NCBI RefSeq assembly: GCF_013409785.1
Contig: NZ_JACCBV010000001.1
Location: 186,001-250,000 of the forward strand
Direction: 5' to 3'
Length of the DNA: 64,000 nucleotides
Origin: Microbacterium immunditiarum
Lineage (GTDB): Bacteria; Actinomycetota; Actinomycetes; Actinomycetales; Microbacteriaceae
A program made the translations under genes and the position numbers. Shown one piece after another: positions 36,413 through 45,353 of this stretch (position 1 is its first letter; each line of letters starts with the position of its first letter). A model generated the notes under the pieces. The model searched no databases and was not told the DNA's origin. It worked only from the letters and a program-made list of their open reading frames with translations.

Positions 36413-37044
36413 CCGACGGCACGGTGCCGGGCTGGGCGGTCGTCGTGCCGGTCAAGCCCGCCGACCGGGGCAAGTCACGCCTCGACGTGCCGGGCGTCGA
36501 CCGGGTGGCGCTCGCGCGCGCGATCGCGCTCGACACGATCGCCGCAGTGGCGGCGTGCGACGTCGTGGAGCGGGTCGTCGTGGTGGGCGACGACGGCGGG
36601 CTGGCGCTCGAAGCCGGCGCGATCAGCGGCCTGCGGTTCGTGCCCGAGCCGGCACCCGGCGGATTGAACGCCGCGATCGCCGCGGGCATCGAGACCGTGA
36701 ACGAGCGGATGCCCCGCGCCGCCCTCCTCGGAGACCTGCCCGCCCTGCGGCCTCATGACCTCGCGCAAGCCCTGCGCTCGGCGCGCGGGATCGCGCGCGG
36801 CGTCGTCGCCGACGCGGATGGGGCAGGCACGACCCTCCTGACGGCGGCACCGGGCGTGGCGTGGGAGTCGGCGTTCGGCGAAGACTCCTTCGCGAAGCAT
36901 CGCGCGCTGGGTGCGGTGCCACTGGACGTGACGGATGCCTCGACCCTCCGCCACGACGTCGACACGGCCGAGCATTTCGCCGCCGCGATCGCGCTCGGCC
37001 TCGGGCCGCGCACGGCGGCGCTCGTTCGCGTGAGCGAGCGCTAA
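36409..37044 (+). CDS. fbiD: FbiD/CofC, phosphoenolpyruvate (phospholactate) guanylyltransferase
   Basis: 211 aa from the GTG overlapping the fgd stop. Nucleotidyltransferase fold of CofC: VVVPVKPADRGKSRLDVPG near residue 10, VVVGDDGG near 57, PGGLNAAIAAG near 85, LLGDLPALRP near 105 and ADADGAGTTLL near 135. It activates phosphoenolpyruvate (or 2-phospholactate) with GTP, and FbiA then transfers the product to F0. Ends tail-to-tail with a minus-strand gene, overlapping by 4 bp. Confidence 0.92.
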   Translation: MTDGTVPGWAVVVPVKPADRGKSRLDVPGVDRVALARAIALDTIAAVAACDVVERVVVVGDDGGLALEAGAISGLRFVPEPAPGGLNAAIAAGIETVNERMPRAALLGDLPALRPHDLAQALRSARGIARGVVADADGAGTTLLTAAPGVAWESAFGEDSFAKHRALGAVPLDVTDASTLRHDVDTAEHFAAAIALGLGPRTAALVRVSER

Positions 37045-37763
37045 GCCGCCCGCCGGCGCAGCGCGACGGCCGTGACGCCGAGCGCGAGGACGAGGGCACC
37101 CACGATCGCGCCGACGGTCCACAGGACCACCGGCAGCTGCGGCCCCTCGGACGCGAGCTCCACGACACCGGTGTCGCCACCGCCGCCCGCACACGCCTCC
37201 ACGCCGCGGCACGCCTCGACCGAGGCGTTGTGCTCGGCGGCGATGAGCGAGCGCGCTTCGGCGAGCGGGGTCGCGCCCGACACGATCTGCGTGGCCCAGT
37301 CGTTGAGCGGGGTCACGGTGTCGCCCGACACCATGTACCACGAGCCGCTCGGGGGATCGTGGACGAGCAGGGCATCCGGTGGTGCCCCTTCGATGAACAT
37401 GAGCACGAGCTCGCCGAGTTCGACCCCGTTGTCATACCCGGCAAGCTCGTACTCAGCCTCGGTCGGCTGCCACGCCAGGGCGGTGCCGCGCACCACGCCG
37501 TCGGCGTCGAACCGGACGGCTATCCATTCCTTCGGCACTCCGACAACGGGTCCGTCTTCGCCGGCGAGGAACTCGGTACTCCAGCCGTGCACTGCGCGCG
37601 GTTCGCTGAAGCTCCCGTCGCCGCACGCCTCGGTGAGCATGGTGCCGCCGTCGGCGGCCGCGCAGTCCATGATCTCGACGACATCGTCGGGGACGTCCAC
37701 CGCGGCCGTCGCGCCTGAGACAGCGAGAGCGAGGGACACAGTCACCGCCACGAACCACGACAT
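37041..37763 (-). CDS. Secreted, membrane-anchored hypothetical protein
   Basis: 240 aa. A signal peptide (residues 1-20, VAVTVSLALAVSGATA) and one C-terminal helix (about 213-233, LPVVLWTVGAIVGALVLALGV) followed by RRRAA indicate a cell-surface protein with a short inside tail. Cysteines at Cys34, Cys47, Cys184 and Cys189 could form two disulfides. The outside part has no recognised family. It is not obviously linked to the F420 genes. Confidence 0.7.
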   Translation of the reverse strand: MSWFVAVTVSLALAVSGATAAVDVPDDVVEIMDCAAADGGTMLTEACGDGSFSEPRAVHGWSTEFLAGEDGPVVGVPKEWIAVRFDADGVVRGTALAWQPTEAEYELAGYDNGVELGELVLMFIEGAPPDALLVHDPPSGSWYMVSGDTVTPLNDWATQIVSGATPLAEARSLIAAEHNASVEACRGVEACAGGGGDTGVVELASEGPQLPVVLWTVGAIVGALVLALGVTAVALRRRAA

Positions 37764-37811
37764 CGCCCACCTCCGCTCGGATCGTATCGACGGCAGGAGA
37801 CGGATGCCGGA

Positions 37812-37827
37812 ACGGTTGTGGAACCGT
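37812..37827 (-). terminator. Small hairpin after the TauE/SafE-type gene
   Basis: ACGGTT-GTGG-AACCGT, perfect 6-bp stem, 22 bp past the stop of the TauE/SafE-like gene, without a T-run. Weak candidate. Confidence 0.3.
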
Positions 37828-37848
37828 GATGTGAGCGGATGCGCCGCC

Positions 37849-38592
37849 TCACGCCACGAGGAGGTACACCGCCCCCACGATCGTGAGCACGATTACGAGC
37901 TGTTCGAAGAGCTTCTGGTTGATCCGATCCGCGATCCAGCGGCCGAACAGCGCCCCGGCGATGACGGCAGGTGCGAGCACGAGGTCGAGCAGCAGCCCTG
38001 GCACCGTGATGAGCCCGAGCCCGATCGAGAACGGGAGCTTCGCGACGTTGACGATCGCGAAGAACCACGCGATCGTGCCGAGGAACTCCTTGACGGGGAA
38101 CCGCGACGCGAGGAAGTACATCGACATGACGGGCCCGGCCGCGTTCGCGACCATCGTCGTGAAGCCGCCGAGCGTGCCGTAGACGGCGGCCGCGACGCGG
38201 TGCGTGCCGCCTTCGGCGATCTGCCGCCCCATCCGCCGGCGCAGCAGCGTGACCGCGATCACGATGAGCAGCAGCACCCCGATGACGCGCCGCACCCACG
38301 TGTCGTCGGCGAACGCGAGGAATCCGAACCCGAGGAGAAGGCCCACCACGACGGCCGGCGCGAGACCGAGGAGCGCCTTCCAGTTCGCGTGCCGCCGGTA
38401 CGAGATCATCGCGAAGACGTCGGCGAGGATGAGCAGCAGCAGGATCGTCCCGGTCGACTGTCGCGCGGGCAGTACCGCCGCGAAGACCGCGACCGCGACG
38501 GTGTTCGTGCCCGGAATCGCGGTCTTCGAGATTCCGATCGTCGCCGCGGTCACCGCGAGCAGCACCCACGCCAGCGCCGACAGGTCGGGCAC
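37849..38592 (-). CDS. TauE/SafE-family anion exporter
   Basis: 247 aa from the GTG at 38592, 1 bp after the fbiA stop. Seven to eight hydrophobic segments; typical family parts include GISKTAIPG near the N-terminus and GGFTTMVANAAGPVMSMYFL in the middle, the paired half-repeat signatures of sulfite/organosulfonate exporters. Substrate unknown. It is probably co-transcribed downstream of fbiA, yet this family is not part of known F420 synthesis. Confidence 0.88.
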   Translation of the reverse strand: MPDLSALAWVLLAVTAATIGISKTAIPGTNTVAVAVFAAVLPARQSTGTILLLLILADVFAMISYRRHANWKALLGLAPAVVVGLLLGFGFLAFADDTWVRRVIGVLLLIVIAVTLLRRRMGRQIAEGGTHRVAAAVYGTLGGFTTMVANAAGPVMSMYFLASRFPVKEFLGTIAWFFAIVNVAKLPFSIGLGLITVPGLLLDLVLAPAVIAGALFGRWIADRINQKLFEQLVIVLTIVGAVYLLVA

Positions 38593-38593
38593 G

Positions 38594-39592
38594 TCAGCCG
38601 TGCACCGCGTCGAGGGCGGCGGCGGCGAGCGCGGTGGAGGCCGCGGCATCCGTCATCCACAACGGCCGGACGACGGGCCGGATGCCGCTCCGCTCGACGT
38701 CCGCCGCGAGGTCCGAGTCCTCCTCGGCGATGAGCCACGCGTCGAGCAGACCGCCGTCGGCGCGGGCGCCGTAGTGCCCGGCGACGGCGGCCGCCGACGT
38801 CTCGACGCCGATCGCAGTGAGGCACACGTCGGCCATGCCGCGCACGACACGCCCGCCGATGATCGGTGAGACACCCACGACAGGAGCGCTCGTCGAGCGC
38901 AGCGCATCGCGCACGCCAGGCACCGACAGGATCGGCCCGATCGACACGACGGGGTTCGACGGCGCGATGAGCACGACGTCGGCATCCGCGATGGCCTCCA
39001 CGGCCCCGGGCGCAGGTGCCGCAGACGAGATTCCCGGGTTCTCGAAGTCGACCGGTTCGAGCGTCGCGCGGTGGCGCGTCCACCACTCCTGGAAGTGGAG
39101 GGACCGGATGCCGCCGCCGTCGCGCACCGTCACGATCGTGTCGACCTCGGCGTCGGTCATGGGCAGCAGGCGTGCTCCGAGGGGCCAGCGGCGGGACATC
39201 CGCTCGACCACCTGCGTCGGTGTGAGCCCTTCGCGCAGCCAGCCCGTGCGCGCGAGATGCGTGCCGAGGTCGAGGTCGCCGAGCGTGAACCACGGCCAGC
39301 CCGCTCCCCACTCGCGAAGCTCGTGGTTGACGCGCTCGGTGTCGCCCGCCCGGCCCCACCCGCGCTGGGTGTCGTTGACGCCGGCGAGCGCGTACGTGAT
39401 GGAGTCCACGTCGGGCTGGAGGCGCACGCCCGACAGCCACAGGTCATCGCCCGTGTTGACGACGACCGTGAGCACGCGGGCGGTGTCGTCGATGCCGCGA
39501 TCGCGCAGCGCACCCCTCGCGCCGAGAGTGAACTTCGACCCGCCGACACCACCGGCGAGCACGACGACGCGGGGGGAGTCATGCATCCCCAC
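38594..39592 (-). CDS. fbiA: FbiA/CofD, 2-phospholactate transferase
   Basis: 332 aa. VVVLAGGVGGSKFTLG at the N-terminus, VVNTGDDLWLSGVRLQPDVDS near 48 (Asp ligands), and PSNPVVSIGPILSVPG near 185 are all CofD hallmarks. The enzyme joins the phosphoenolpyruvyl or phospholactyl group to F0, giving dehydro-F420-0 or F420-0. The GTG at 39592 is followed by an in-frame ATG at 39586 that could be the true start. fbiB (gamma-glutamyl ligase) is not adjacent and not in the window. Opposite strand from fbiC-fgd-fbiD. Confidence 0.93.
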   Translation of the reverse strand: MGMHDSPRVVVLAGGVGGSKFTLGARGALRDRGIDDTARVLTVVVNTGDDLWLSGVRLQPDVDSITYALAGVNDTQRGWGRAGDTERVNHELREWGAGWPWFTLGDLDLGTHLARTGWLREGLTPTQVVERMSRRWPLGARLLPMTDAEVDTIVTVRDGGGIRSLHFQEWWTRHRATLEPVDFENPGISSAAPAPGAVEAIADADVVLIAPSNPVVSIGPILSVPGVRDALRSTSAPVVGVSPIIGGRVVRGMADVCLTAIGVETSAAAVAGHYGARADGGLLDAWLIAEEDSDLAADVERSGIRPVVRPLWMTDAAASTALAAAALDAVHG

Positions 39593-39627
39593 AGGCTATC
39601 GGCGGTCGCGACGGCCGCCGTTTGCGG

Positions 39628-40458
39628 CTACTGCTCGATGGGCCGGATCATGCCGGTCGGCGGGGCGAACTCGTCGGCGGCGTGCGGCAGCGGGAACTGC
39701 GCGACGGCCTCGATGAGTGCGTCGACGGTCTGCGTCTCGGCGACGACGTCGACCGAGAGACCGGCCTTGCGGGCGTCCTTCGCGGTGCGGGGCCCGATCG
39801 CGGCGATGATCGTCGTGCTCGGGACGTCAGGGAACTGGGCGTGCACCTGCTCGGCGACGGAGCCGCTCGTGACGAGGATCGCGTTGATGCGGCCGCTGCG
39901 CACGTCCTGCGCGATGCGCTCCGTGACGGGCACGCCGACGGTGCGGTACGCGACGACGCTGCGCACGCGGTGGCCTGCCTGCTGCAGCATCCGCGTCAGC
40001 AGAGGCTTGGCGATCTCGCTGCGCAGCGTGAGGATGTCGCGCGGCTCGGGCTCGAGCGCGATCATCTGCTCGGCCATGCCTGCGGCGGAGTTGTCCCGCT
40101 CGGGAACGAGGTCGACGCGGTAGCCCATCGACTGGAGGGCCGCGGCCGTCGTCTCGCCCACCGCCGCGACCTTGGTCTTGGCGGGGACCGTCGCGCGGTA
40201 GGCGTAGAGGACGTCGACGGTGGTCGCGCTCGTGATCGTCACCCAGTCGAAGGCGCCGGCGGCGAGGTCGGCGAGGGCCTTCTCGAGCGTCTCGATGTCA
40301 TCGGTCGGTGCGAAGTTGATGAGCGGCGCGATGACGGGGATGGCTCCCTGCCGGCGCAGGGTCGCAGCGACGCCGTCGCCCCACGGGCCCCCGCGGGGCA
40401 CGAGGACGCGCCAGCCGGTGAGGGGCTTGTCGGGCGTCGGTCGGATTGCTGCGTTCAT
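39628..40458 (-). CDS. hemD: Uroporphyrinogen-III synthase
   Basis: 276 aa. HemD pattern: GWRVLVPRGGPWGDGVAATL, FDWVTITSATTVDVL, VAAVGETTAAAL near 105, ILTLRSEIAKPLLTRML, INAILVTSGSVAEQV and IAAIGPRTAKDARKAGLSVDVVA. It closes the linear hydroxymethylbilane to uroporphyrinogen III in heme synthesis. Another heme gene, hemY, lies 1.4 kb away. A 190-bp upstream region contains a palindrome at 40527. Start ATG at 40458. Confidence 0.92.
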   Translation of the reverse strand: MNAAIRPTPDKPLTGWRVLVPRGGPWGDGVAATLRRQGAIPVIAPLINFAPTDDIETLEKALADLAAGAFDWVTITSATTVDVLYAYRATVPAKTKVAAVGETTAAALQSMGYRVDLVPERDNSAAGMAEQMIALEPEPRDILTLRSEIAKPLLTRMLQQAGHRVRSVVAYRTVGVPVTERIAQDVRSGRINAILVTSGSVAEQVHAQFPDVPSTTIIAAIGPRTAKDARKAGLSVDVVAETQTVDALIEAVAQFPLPHAADEFAPPTGMIRPIEQ

Positions 40459-40526
40459 ATCTCGTCATCCGGGCGCTGTCGTGGAACTCCGTCAGCCGCC
40501 CCAAACGTCGAGCAGCCGACGCGCGT

Positions 40527-40555
40527 GCGAATCCGCCTCGGATCTGCGGATTCGC
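40527..40555. promoter_or_regulatory. Palindrome in the hemD upstream region
   Basis: Perfect 10-bp arms GCGAATCCGC and GCGGATTCGC separated by 9 bases, 69 bp before hemD. A TATGCT (minus strand, 40599-40594) about 40 bp further upstream could be a -10. An operator or a leader hairpin is possible; no binder known. Confidence 0.4.
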
Positions 40556-40649
40556 GCATCGGCAGCATCGCACCATCGCACTGCCTGCCTTCGAGCATAC
40601 CCCGCGCGGCGCGTGGCCTCGCGGGGTGGGAGCCCCGCCGCGAAGGGCG

Positions 40650-40934
40650 TCAGCGGGTGTACGCGCGCACACCGGCCCACACGATCGCCCCCACTGCGGC
40701 CGCCCCGGCGACGATCGCCGCCATCGCGACTCCGGGGTTGCTGCGCTGGAACGCGCGCGCCTTCGCGATCGTCCGATCGACCGCCCGACCGACGCGCCGG
40801 GGAACGTTCGCCTTCTCCTCGATCGCGGCGAGCGCGGCCTTCAGCTCGGCGCGGGCGCGCTCCACGGGGTCGTCGATGCCGACGTCGACCGCCGTCCGGG
40901 GCACGGCGGACGTTCGGGTGATGTCAGAGCTCAT
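40650..40934 (-). CDS. DUF3618-type small membrane protein
   Basis: 94 aa. DPVERARAELKAALAAIEEKANVPRR matches the DUF3618 core, followed by a basic stretch and one C-terminal helix (about 71-90). Function unknown; the family is usually found with holin-like and YtxH-like proteins, as here. It overlaps the upstream gene by 11 bp. Confidence 0.8.
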   Translation of the reverse strand: MSSDITRTSAVPRTAVDVGIDDPVERARAELKAALAAIEEKANVPRRVGRAVDRTIAKARAFQRSNPGVAMAAIVAGAAAVGAIVWAGVRAYTR

Positions 40935-41325
40935 CGCGCACCTCTCTCACGTCCTGGGCGATCGATTGAACGGGCGTCTCGCGCTTCGCGAGCCGCCGGA
41001 AGCGGAGGACGCCGAGCAGCGCCAGCACGATCGCGATCACGAGCGCGAGCCCGAAGACGAACAGGGCTGATGCCCACACCGGCCACCACGACGAGAGCCC
41101 GGCGATGAGGAAGGCTCCGAACGCGGGGATCGACCAGAACAGCACAAACAGCGCGGCGATCATCCACAGTGCGCCCCACCCGCCGTCCTTCGCGGTCTTC
41201 GCGACCCACTTCTTCGCGGCGTCGACCTCGGCCACGACGAGGTTGCGCACGAGCTCGGGCACCTCGCCCAGCAGCGTCAGCAGGCTGTCGTCGGCGCGGT
41301 CGCGAAAGCGTCGCGGCTCGCTCAT
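40924..41325 (-). CDS. Holin-superfamily (YqjE/DUF1469-like) membrane protein
   Basis: 133 aa. The pattern fits Actinobacteria holin-X/DUF1469 proteins: SLLTLLGEVPELVRNLVVAEVDAAK at the N-terminus, two long hydrophobic helices (about 52-73 and 78-103), then LRRFRRLAKRETPVQSI-like basic residues. These proteins are not phage genes in this setting; a membrane or envelope role is assumed. It starts 1 bp after the stop of the upstream gene. Confidence 0.78.
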   Translation of the reverse strand: MSEPRRFRDRADDSLLTLLGEVPELVRNLVVAEVDAAKKWVAKTAKDGGWGALWMIAALFVLFWSIPAFGAFLIAGLSSWWPVWASALFVFGLALVIAIVLALLGVLRFRRLAKRETPVQSIAQDVREVRDEL

Positions 41326-41326
41326 G

Positions 41327-41746
41327 TCACTTCCCGTCGGTGGTGCTGCGGCGGGCCTTCTTGGCCTCGTCGACGGCGTCCTTCACGTCTTCCGCAACGT
41401 CTTCCGCCGCCACCTTCACCGCACGTGACGTCGTCTTGGCGGCGGCTCCGACGTCGTCCGCCTGCTCCTGGCCGACCTTGAGCGCCGCGTCGAGGCGCTC
41501 GCCGGGCGTGCCTTTGGTCGATGCGGCCTTGCCGACCTTGACAGCCGTGTCCCACAGCGTGCTGGGGAGGGCCATCGCGCTCGACTTCGCGAACTCCCTG
41601 ACCTTCTCGACCTGTTGCTGGACCGGGTCGAGGTTCCACACCTTCTGAGCCTGAGCCTTGATCTGCTCGTAGCGCTCGCGGCCGGCGCGCGTGCCCAGCA
41701 CATACCCTGCTGCGAGTCCGATGACCAGTCCTACTTTGCCCCTCAT
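41327..41746 (-). CDS. YtxH-like small protein with one membrane helix
   Basis: 139 aa. MRGKVGLVIGLAAGYVLGTRAGRERYEQI is the YtxH-like start, one helix with a GTRAGRERYE motif. A long charged helical region follows (VEKVREFAKSSAM, then AAKTTSRAVKVAAEDVAEDVKDAV), likely coiled or amphipathic. CAGGAGA lies upstream of the chosen ATG. First gene of a three-gene unit with the holin-like and DUF3618 proteins. Function unknown. Confidence 0.75.
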   Translation of the reverse strand: MRGKVGLVIGLAAGYVLGTRAGRERYEQIKAQAQKVWNLDPVQQQVEKVREFAKSSAMALPSTLWDTAVKVGKAASTKGTPGERLDAALKVGQEQADDVGAAAKTTSRAVKVAAEDVAEDVKDAVDEAKKARRSTTDGK

Positions 41747-41866
41747 GAGGTCTCCTGACGCTCGTTCGCGTGTCCGATGCCACCCAAGGTTAGTCCCGTA
41801 TTCCGTTTCGGGCATCCTCCCTTGACAAGCGGGCCGAGAGGGTGAACGGATGCCCCGACCGCCCCG

Positions 41867-43369
41867 TCATCCGATCGCGGCGTCGCCCCACAGGATGGTC
41901 CGCCGCACACGGTCCGCCTCCTCGCGCGCGTCGAGGACGATCTGCGCGAGCCCGGGTCCCGCCAGCCACGCGCCGGCGACTCCGAGCCCCGCGACGCCCG
42001 CCACCGCGTGCCGTGCCGCCGCATTGACCTCCGCGCGCCCGATCGCCGACGCCGGCCGCGGGAGCTCCGCGCGCCAGCGGTGGGCACCGAGCAGCCGCAC
42101 GCGTGCGGAGTCGACGCCGAGGAACGCGGATGCCTCGGCCACCGCGAGCGCGAACGCCTCGGCATCGTCGAGGGCCTCGGTCGCCGGCCGCTGGCCGCGC
42201 GTGCCGAAGCTCACGCGCAGGACGTGTCCGCCGGTCGCCTCGGCGAGCTCGGGGTGGCGGCGCGACAGCGCGAGGAGACCCGACGCGCGATGCGTGCCGG
42301 CGACGGGGTGTACGGTGACCGCGGCAGCCCGGGATCCCGTGCTCTCGCCGTCACCGGGGACCGCCGCGTCGAGCTCAGGCGATTCGAGCACGAGCGTCAC
42401 GAGCTCGAGCGGCGTCGACTCGGCCGAGCCCGACCCCAGCCGCGGGACGACGGGCGCGAGCATCCGGCGGGACTCCGCTTCGGGAGTGGCGACGATGACG
42501 GCGTCGAAGGTCTCTGGCGGCGCGGCGGCTGGGGACCTGCCGCCTGCCGCCTGTGCCGAGACGCGCCACCGACCGCGCTCCGCCGCGATCGAGGCGGCGC
42601 GCTGCCTCGTGCGCACATCGACTTCGAGATTCGCGAGGCGCTCCTCGAGCGCCGAGATGAGGCGGGCGACGCCACCTCTGATGCTGAGAAGCACCGGATC
42701 GGCCGGCATCCCGACGCGGAGATCGGCGACTGCCGCGCCGAGTGATGCCGTGCGCGTGAGGGCGGCGCTGAGTCCCGGGACCGCGGCGTCGACGTCGACC
42801 TCGTCGGGGTGGATGCCGTAGACGCCGAGCGACAGCGGCGCGACCATCCGGTCGAGCACGCGCTCGCCCATGCGCGAGCGCACAAGCCGCCCGAGGCTGC
42901 GCTCACGACCGATCGTGAGCGGCGGGCGCAGCCGGTCGATGTACGCGCGCCACGCCCCGGACCAGCCGATGATGCGCCGGACCGACTCATCCCACGTGTT
43001 CTGCGGGATCCCGATGAGCGTCTCGCGCGGAAGGGACGCGGCGCCCGACGGCAGTCCGGCGATCCACGTGTCACCGACGCGCGTCGACACCACCGTCTCG
43101 CCGAGCCCGAGCTCGTCCGCGAGGGCTCGCACTGCCGACGCCGACTCGGGGAACCCCTCGGCGGTGACGTCGATGTCGGCGCCCGCGATCCGGGCGGACG
43201 CGATCGTGCCGCCGAGGCGTTCGGATGCCTCGAACACCGTGACGCGCGAACCGACTTTCGCGCACTCGAGTGCCGCGACGAGGCCTGCGATGCCGCCGCC
43301 GATCACCGCGACGCGGGCGTGCTGCACGTGTGACGCGAGGTCGTTCGAGGCGCCGGACACGTCCCCCAT
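41867..43369 (-). CDS. hemY: HemY-type porphyrinogen oxidase (CgoX/protoporphyrinogen oxidase)
   Basis: 500 aa. The FAD-binding GGGIAGLVAALE is near residue 23, followed by VTVFEASERLGGTIAS. The middle is typical of the HemY family (SLGRLVRSRMGERVLDRMVAPLSLGVYG, RGGVARLISALE) and the C-terminus has GVAGLGVAGAWLAGPGLAQIV. It oxidises coproporphyrinogen III to coproporphyrin III (the actinobacterial route) or protoporphyrinogen IX. Soluble. It belongs with hemD nearby, though three small genes lie between. The start ATG at 43369 follows GCGAGG. Confidence 0.88.
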   Translation of the reverse strand: MGDVSGASNDLASHVQHARVAVIGGGIAGLVAALECAKVGSRVTVFEASERLGGTIASARIAGADIDVTAEGFPESASAVRALADELGLGETVVSTRVGDTWIAGLPSGAASLPRETLIGIPQNTWDESVRRIIGWSGAWRAYIDRLRPPLTIGRERSLGRLVRSRMGERVLDRMVAPLSLGVYGIHPDEVDVDAAVPGLSAALTRTASLGAAVADLRVGMPADPVLLSIRGGVARLISALEERLANLEVDVRTRQRAASIAAERGRWRVSAQAAGGRSPAAAPPETFDAVIVATPEAESRRMLAPVVPRLGSGSAESTPLELVTLVLESPELDAAVPGDGESTGSRAAAVTVHPVAGTHRASGLLALSRRHPELAEATGGHVLRVSFGTRGQRPATEALDDAEAFALAVAEASAFLGVDSARVRLLGAHRWRAELPRPASAIGRAEVNAAARHAVAGVAGLGVAGAWLAGPGLAQIVLDAREEADRVRRTILWGDAAIG

Positions 43370-43409
43370 CCTCGCATCCGCCGAGAACTCCGTGCGGCTG
43401 GGTCGCGCG

Positions 43410-44249
43410 TCAGCGGCGCTTGCGGCGGGCGCGCGCCTCCGCGCGAGTGAGCGGGGCCGACTCGGATGCCTCGCCCGCCGGCTCCTCGGACTGCGCCGGC
43501 TGGGCGACGGGGGGCGCGGCATCCGTGATCTCTTCGATCGCCGCGACATCGGCCTCCGCGACGCTGCCGGACGACACCGACGTGACCCGGCCGTCGTGCA
43601 GTTCGATCACTCGATCGGCGCGCCGCACGAGCAGCGGGTCGTGCGTCGAGACGACGGCCGCGATCCCGCGCGTGTGAACGAGTTCGCCGATGAGGTCCAT
43701 CACGGTGGTGGCGGTGCGGGAGTCGAGCTGCCCGGTCGGCTCGTCGGCGATGAGGACGCGCGGGCGCGACACGATCGCGCGGGCGATGCCGACGCGCTGC
43801 TGCTGTCCGCCCGAGAGCTCCGCGGGGCGCTGCGGCGCCTGGTCGGCGAGGTTCACGAGGCGGAGCGCCTCGGCGACGCGCTCCTCACGCTCGGCGGGAT
43901 CCGTGCGCGCGATGCGCAGCGGAAGCTCGACGTTCTCGGCGGCCGAGAGCACCGGGATGAGCCCGAACGACTGGAACACGAACCCGAGCTTCTCGCGACG
44001 CAGCTCCGCGAGGTCGTCCTCGCTGAGCGCGGTCGCCTCGACGTCGCCGATCCACACGCGGCCCGACGTGGGCTGGTCGAGTCCGCCGAGCAGGTTGAGG
44101 AGCGTCGTCTTGCCCGCGCCGGACGACCCGCGCACGACGACGAGCTCGCCCTCGTTCACCTCGAGGTCGATGTCGACGCACGCGTGCACGTCGCCCGCGC
44201 TCGACGTGAAGACGCGGGTGAGCTTCTCGGCGCGCAGCGCGACGGTCAT
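43410..44249 (-). CDS. ABC exporter ATPase (MacB/LolD type), first
   Basis: 279 aa. Walker A GSSGAGKTT near residue 42, Q-loop FVFQSFGLIPVLSAAENV, signature LSGGQQQRVGIARAI, Walker B VLIADEPTGQLDS, H-loop STHD. The lengths and the LSGGQQQRV and TGQLD versions are typical of LolD/MacB ATPases that drive FtsX-like permeases. The last ~45 residues are an acidic/Ala-rich tail ending in Arg/Lys. Last gene of the unit; overlaps the second ATPase by 4 bp. Confidence 0.9.
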   Translation of the reverse strand: MTVALRAEKLTRVFTSSAGDVHACVDIDLEVNEGELVVVRGSSGAGKTTLLNLLGGLDQPTSGRVWIGDVEATALSEDDLAELRREKLGFVFQSFGLIPVLSAAENVELPLRIARTDPAEREERVAEALRLVNLADQAPQRPAELSGGQQQRVGIARAIVSRPRVLIADEPTGQLDSRTATTVMDLIGELVHTRGIAAVVSTHDPLLVRRADRVIELHDGRVTSVSSGSVAEADVAAIEEITDAAPPVAQPAQSEEPAGEASESAPLTRAEARARRKRR

Positions 44250-45322
44250 GCGTGATCCTCCTCGTTCTCCGGGTCGCTGAGCGAGGGAGCGGAGCGACCG
44301 AGACGAAGCGGGTCCTCTTCGGGTGGCGCTTCGTCTCGCTCCGCTCGCGCAGCGTCCGTGTCGGGTTGCTGCGCCCGCTCGGCGCCTGGGGCATCCGCCG
44401 CGGCGGCATCCGGTCTCCGCGTCTGCCCGGGCCACACGCCCACGTGATCCGGCTCGAGCGCGAGACGCACGCGCTCGCGCAGGTCGAGCGCCTGGACGAA
44501 CTCGTCGGGCAGCTGCAGGCGCCCGACGCGGTCGAGCACCGCATACTCCTCGGCGACGTGGTGCTCGGCGCCGGTCTCGTCGGTGCGCGTCGAGCGCAGC
44601 ACCTCGGTCGAGGTGCGTCCGTCGCGGATCTGCACGGTGCGGGCGACGTGCTCCGACACGGCCGGGTCGTGCGTCACGATGAGCGTCGTCACACCGAGCT
44701 CGCGGTTGACCGAGCGCATCGCCTCGAGCACGTGCGCGCTCGTCGTGTCATCGAGCTCGCCGGTCGGCTCGTCGGCCAGCAGCACGCGCGGGCGGTTCGC
44801 GATGCCCACGGCGATGGCGACGCGCTGCTGCTCGCCGCCCGACATCTCGGCGGGCTTGCGCTCGGCGCAGTGCGAGACCTCGAGCAGGTCGAGCAGTTCG
44901 TCGACGCGCGCACGCCGGGCCGCCGCGCCCTTGACCTCGCCCCTGACCGCAAGGCTGGCGGCGACGTTCTCGCTCGCCGACAGGTACGGGAGGAGGTTGC
45001 GCGACGTCTGCTGCCACACGAACCCGACGCTGCGCCGCCGGAACTCGACGCGCTCCTTCTCCTTCATCGACAGCAGGTCGTGCCCCGCGACCCACGCGAC
45101 GCCGGCGGTGGGCTGATCGAGGCTCGACAGGATCGACAGCAGCGTCGACTTGCCCGAGCCGGATGCCCCCACGACGGCGACGAGCTCGCCGGGGTCGATC
45201 CGCAGGTTGAGGCCCTGCAGCGCCTGCACCTCGACGCCCGGCCCCGTGCCGGTGGTCACTTTGAAGATGCGCACGAGGTCGACGCACAGGATGTCCGCAT
45301 CAGGGGCGGTCATGTGGGCCAT
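44246..45322 (-). CDS. ABC exporter ATPase (MacB/LolD type), second
   Basis: 358 aa. Walker A GASGSGKST near 53, Q-loop GFVWQQTSRNLLPYLSASENV, signature MSGGEQQRVAIAVGIA, Walker B VLLADEPTGELDD. After the ATPase (about residue 245) comes a prefoldin-like or winged region (VLDRVGRLQLPDEFVQALDLRERVRLALEPDHVGVW), then ~60 low-complexity residues partly encoded by two copies of the CTTCGTCTCG repeat. SpoVT/AbrB-like content of LQLPDEFVQALDL is possible. The start at 45322 has GAGGAAGG upstream; a second in-frame ATG is at 45313. Confidence 0.88.
   Translation of the reverse strand: MAHMTAPDADILCVDLVRIFKVTTGTGPGVEVQALQGLNLRIDPGELVAVVGASGSGKSTLLSILSSLDQPTAGVAWVAGHDLLSMKEKERVEFRRRSVGFVWQQTSRNLLPYLSASENVAASLAVRGEVKGAAARRARVDELLDLLEVSHCAERKPAEMSGGEQQRVAIAVGIANRPRVLLADEPTGELDDTTSAHVLEAMRSVNRELGVTTLIVTHDPAVSEHVARTVQIRDGRTSTEVLRSTRTDETGAEHHVAEEYAVLDRVGRLQLPDEFVQALDLRERVRLALEPDHVGVWPGQTRRPDAAAADAPGAERAQQPDTDAARAERDEAPPEEDPLRLGRSAPSLSDPENEEDHA
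44272..44354. repeat. Inverted pair of CTTCGTCTCG repeats inside a coding end (copies 6 and 7)
   Basis: 44272-44310 (GGTCGCTGAGCGAGGGAGCG plus GAGCGACCGAGACGAAGCG) faces 44326-44354 (GGCGCTTCGTCTCGCTCCGC plus TCGCGCAGC). Same arrangement as 22531-22606, but here it encodes part of the C-terminal tail of the second ATPase. Confidence 0.65.
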
Positions 45323-45353
45323 GGTCCCATCCTTCCTCGATGGTGCGGCGCGG

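Noticed and set aside
40924..41325. Phage holin indicating a prophage
   Set aside because: The protein is of the chromosomal YqjE/holin-X type and no phage genes surround it.
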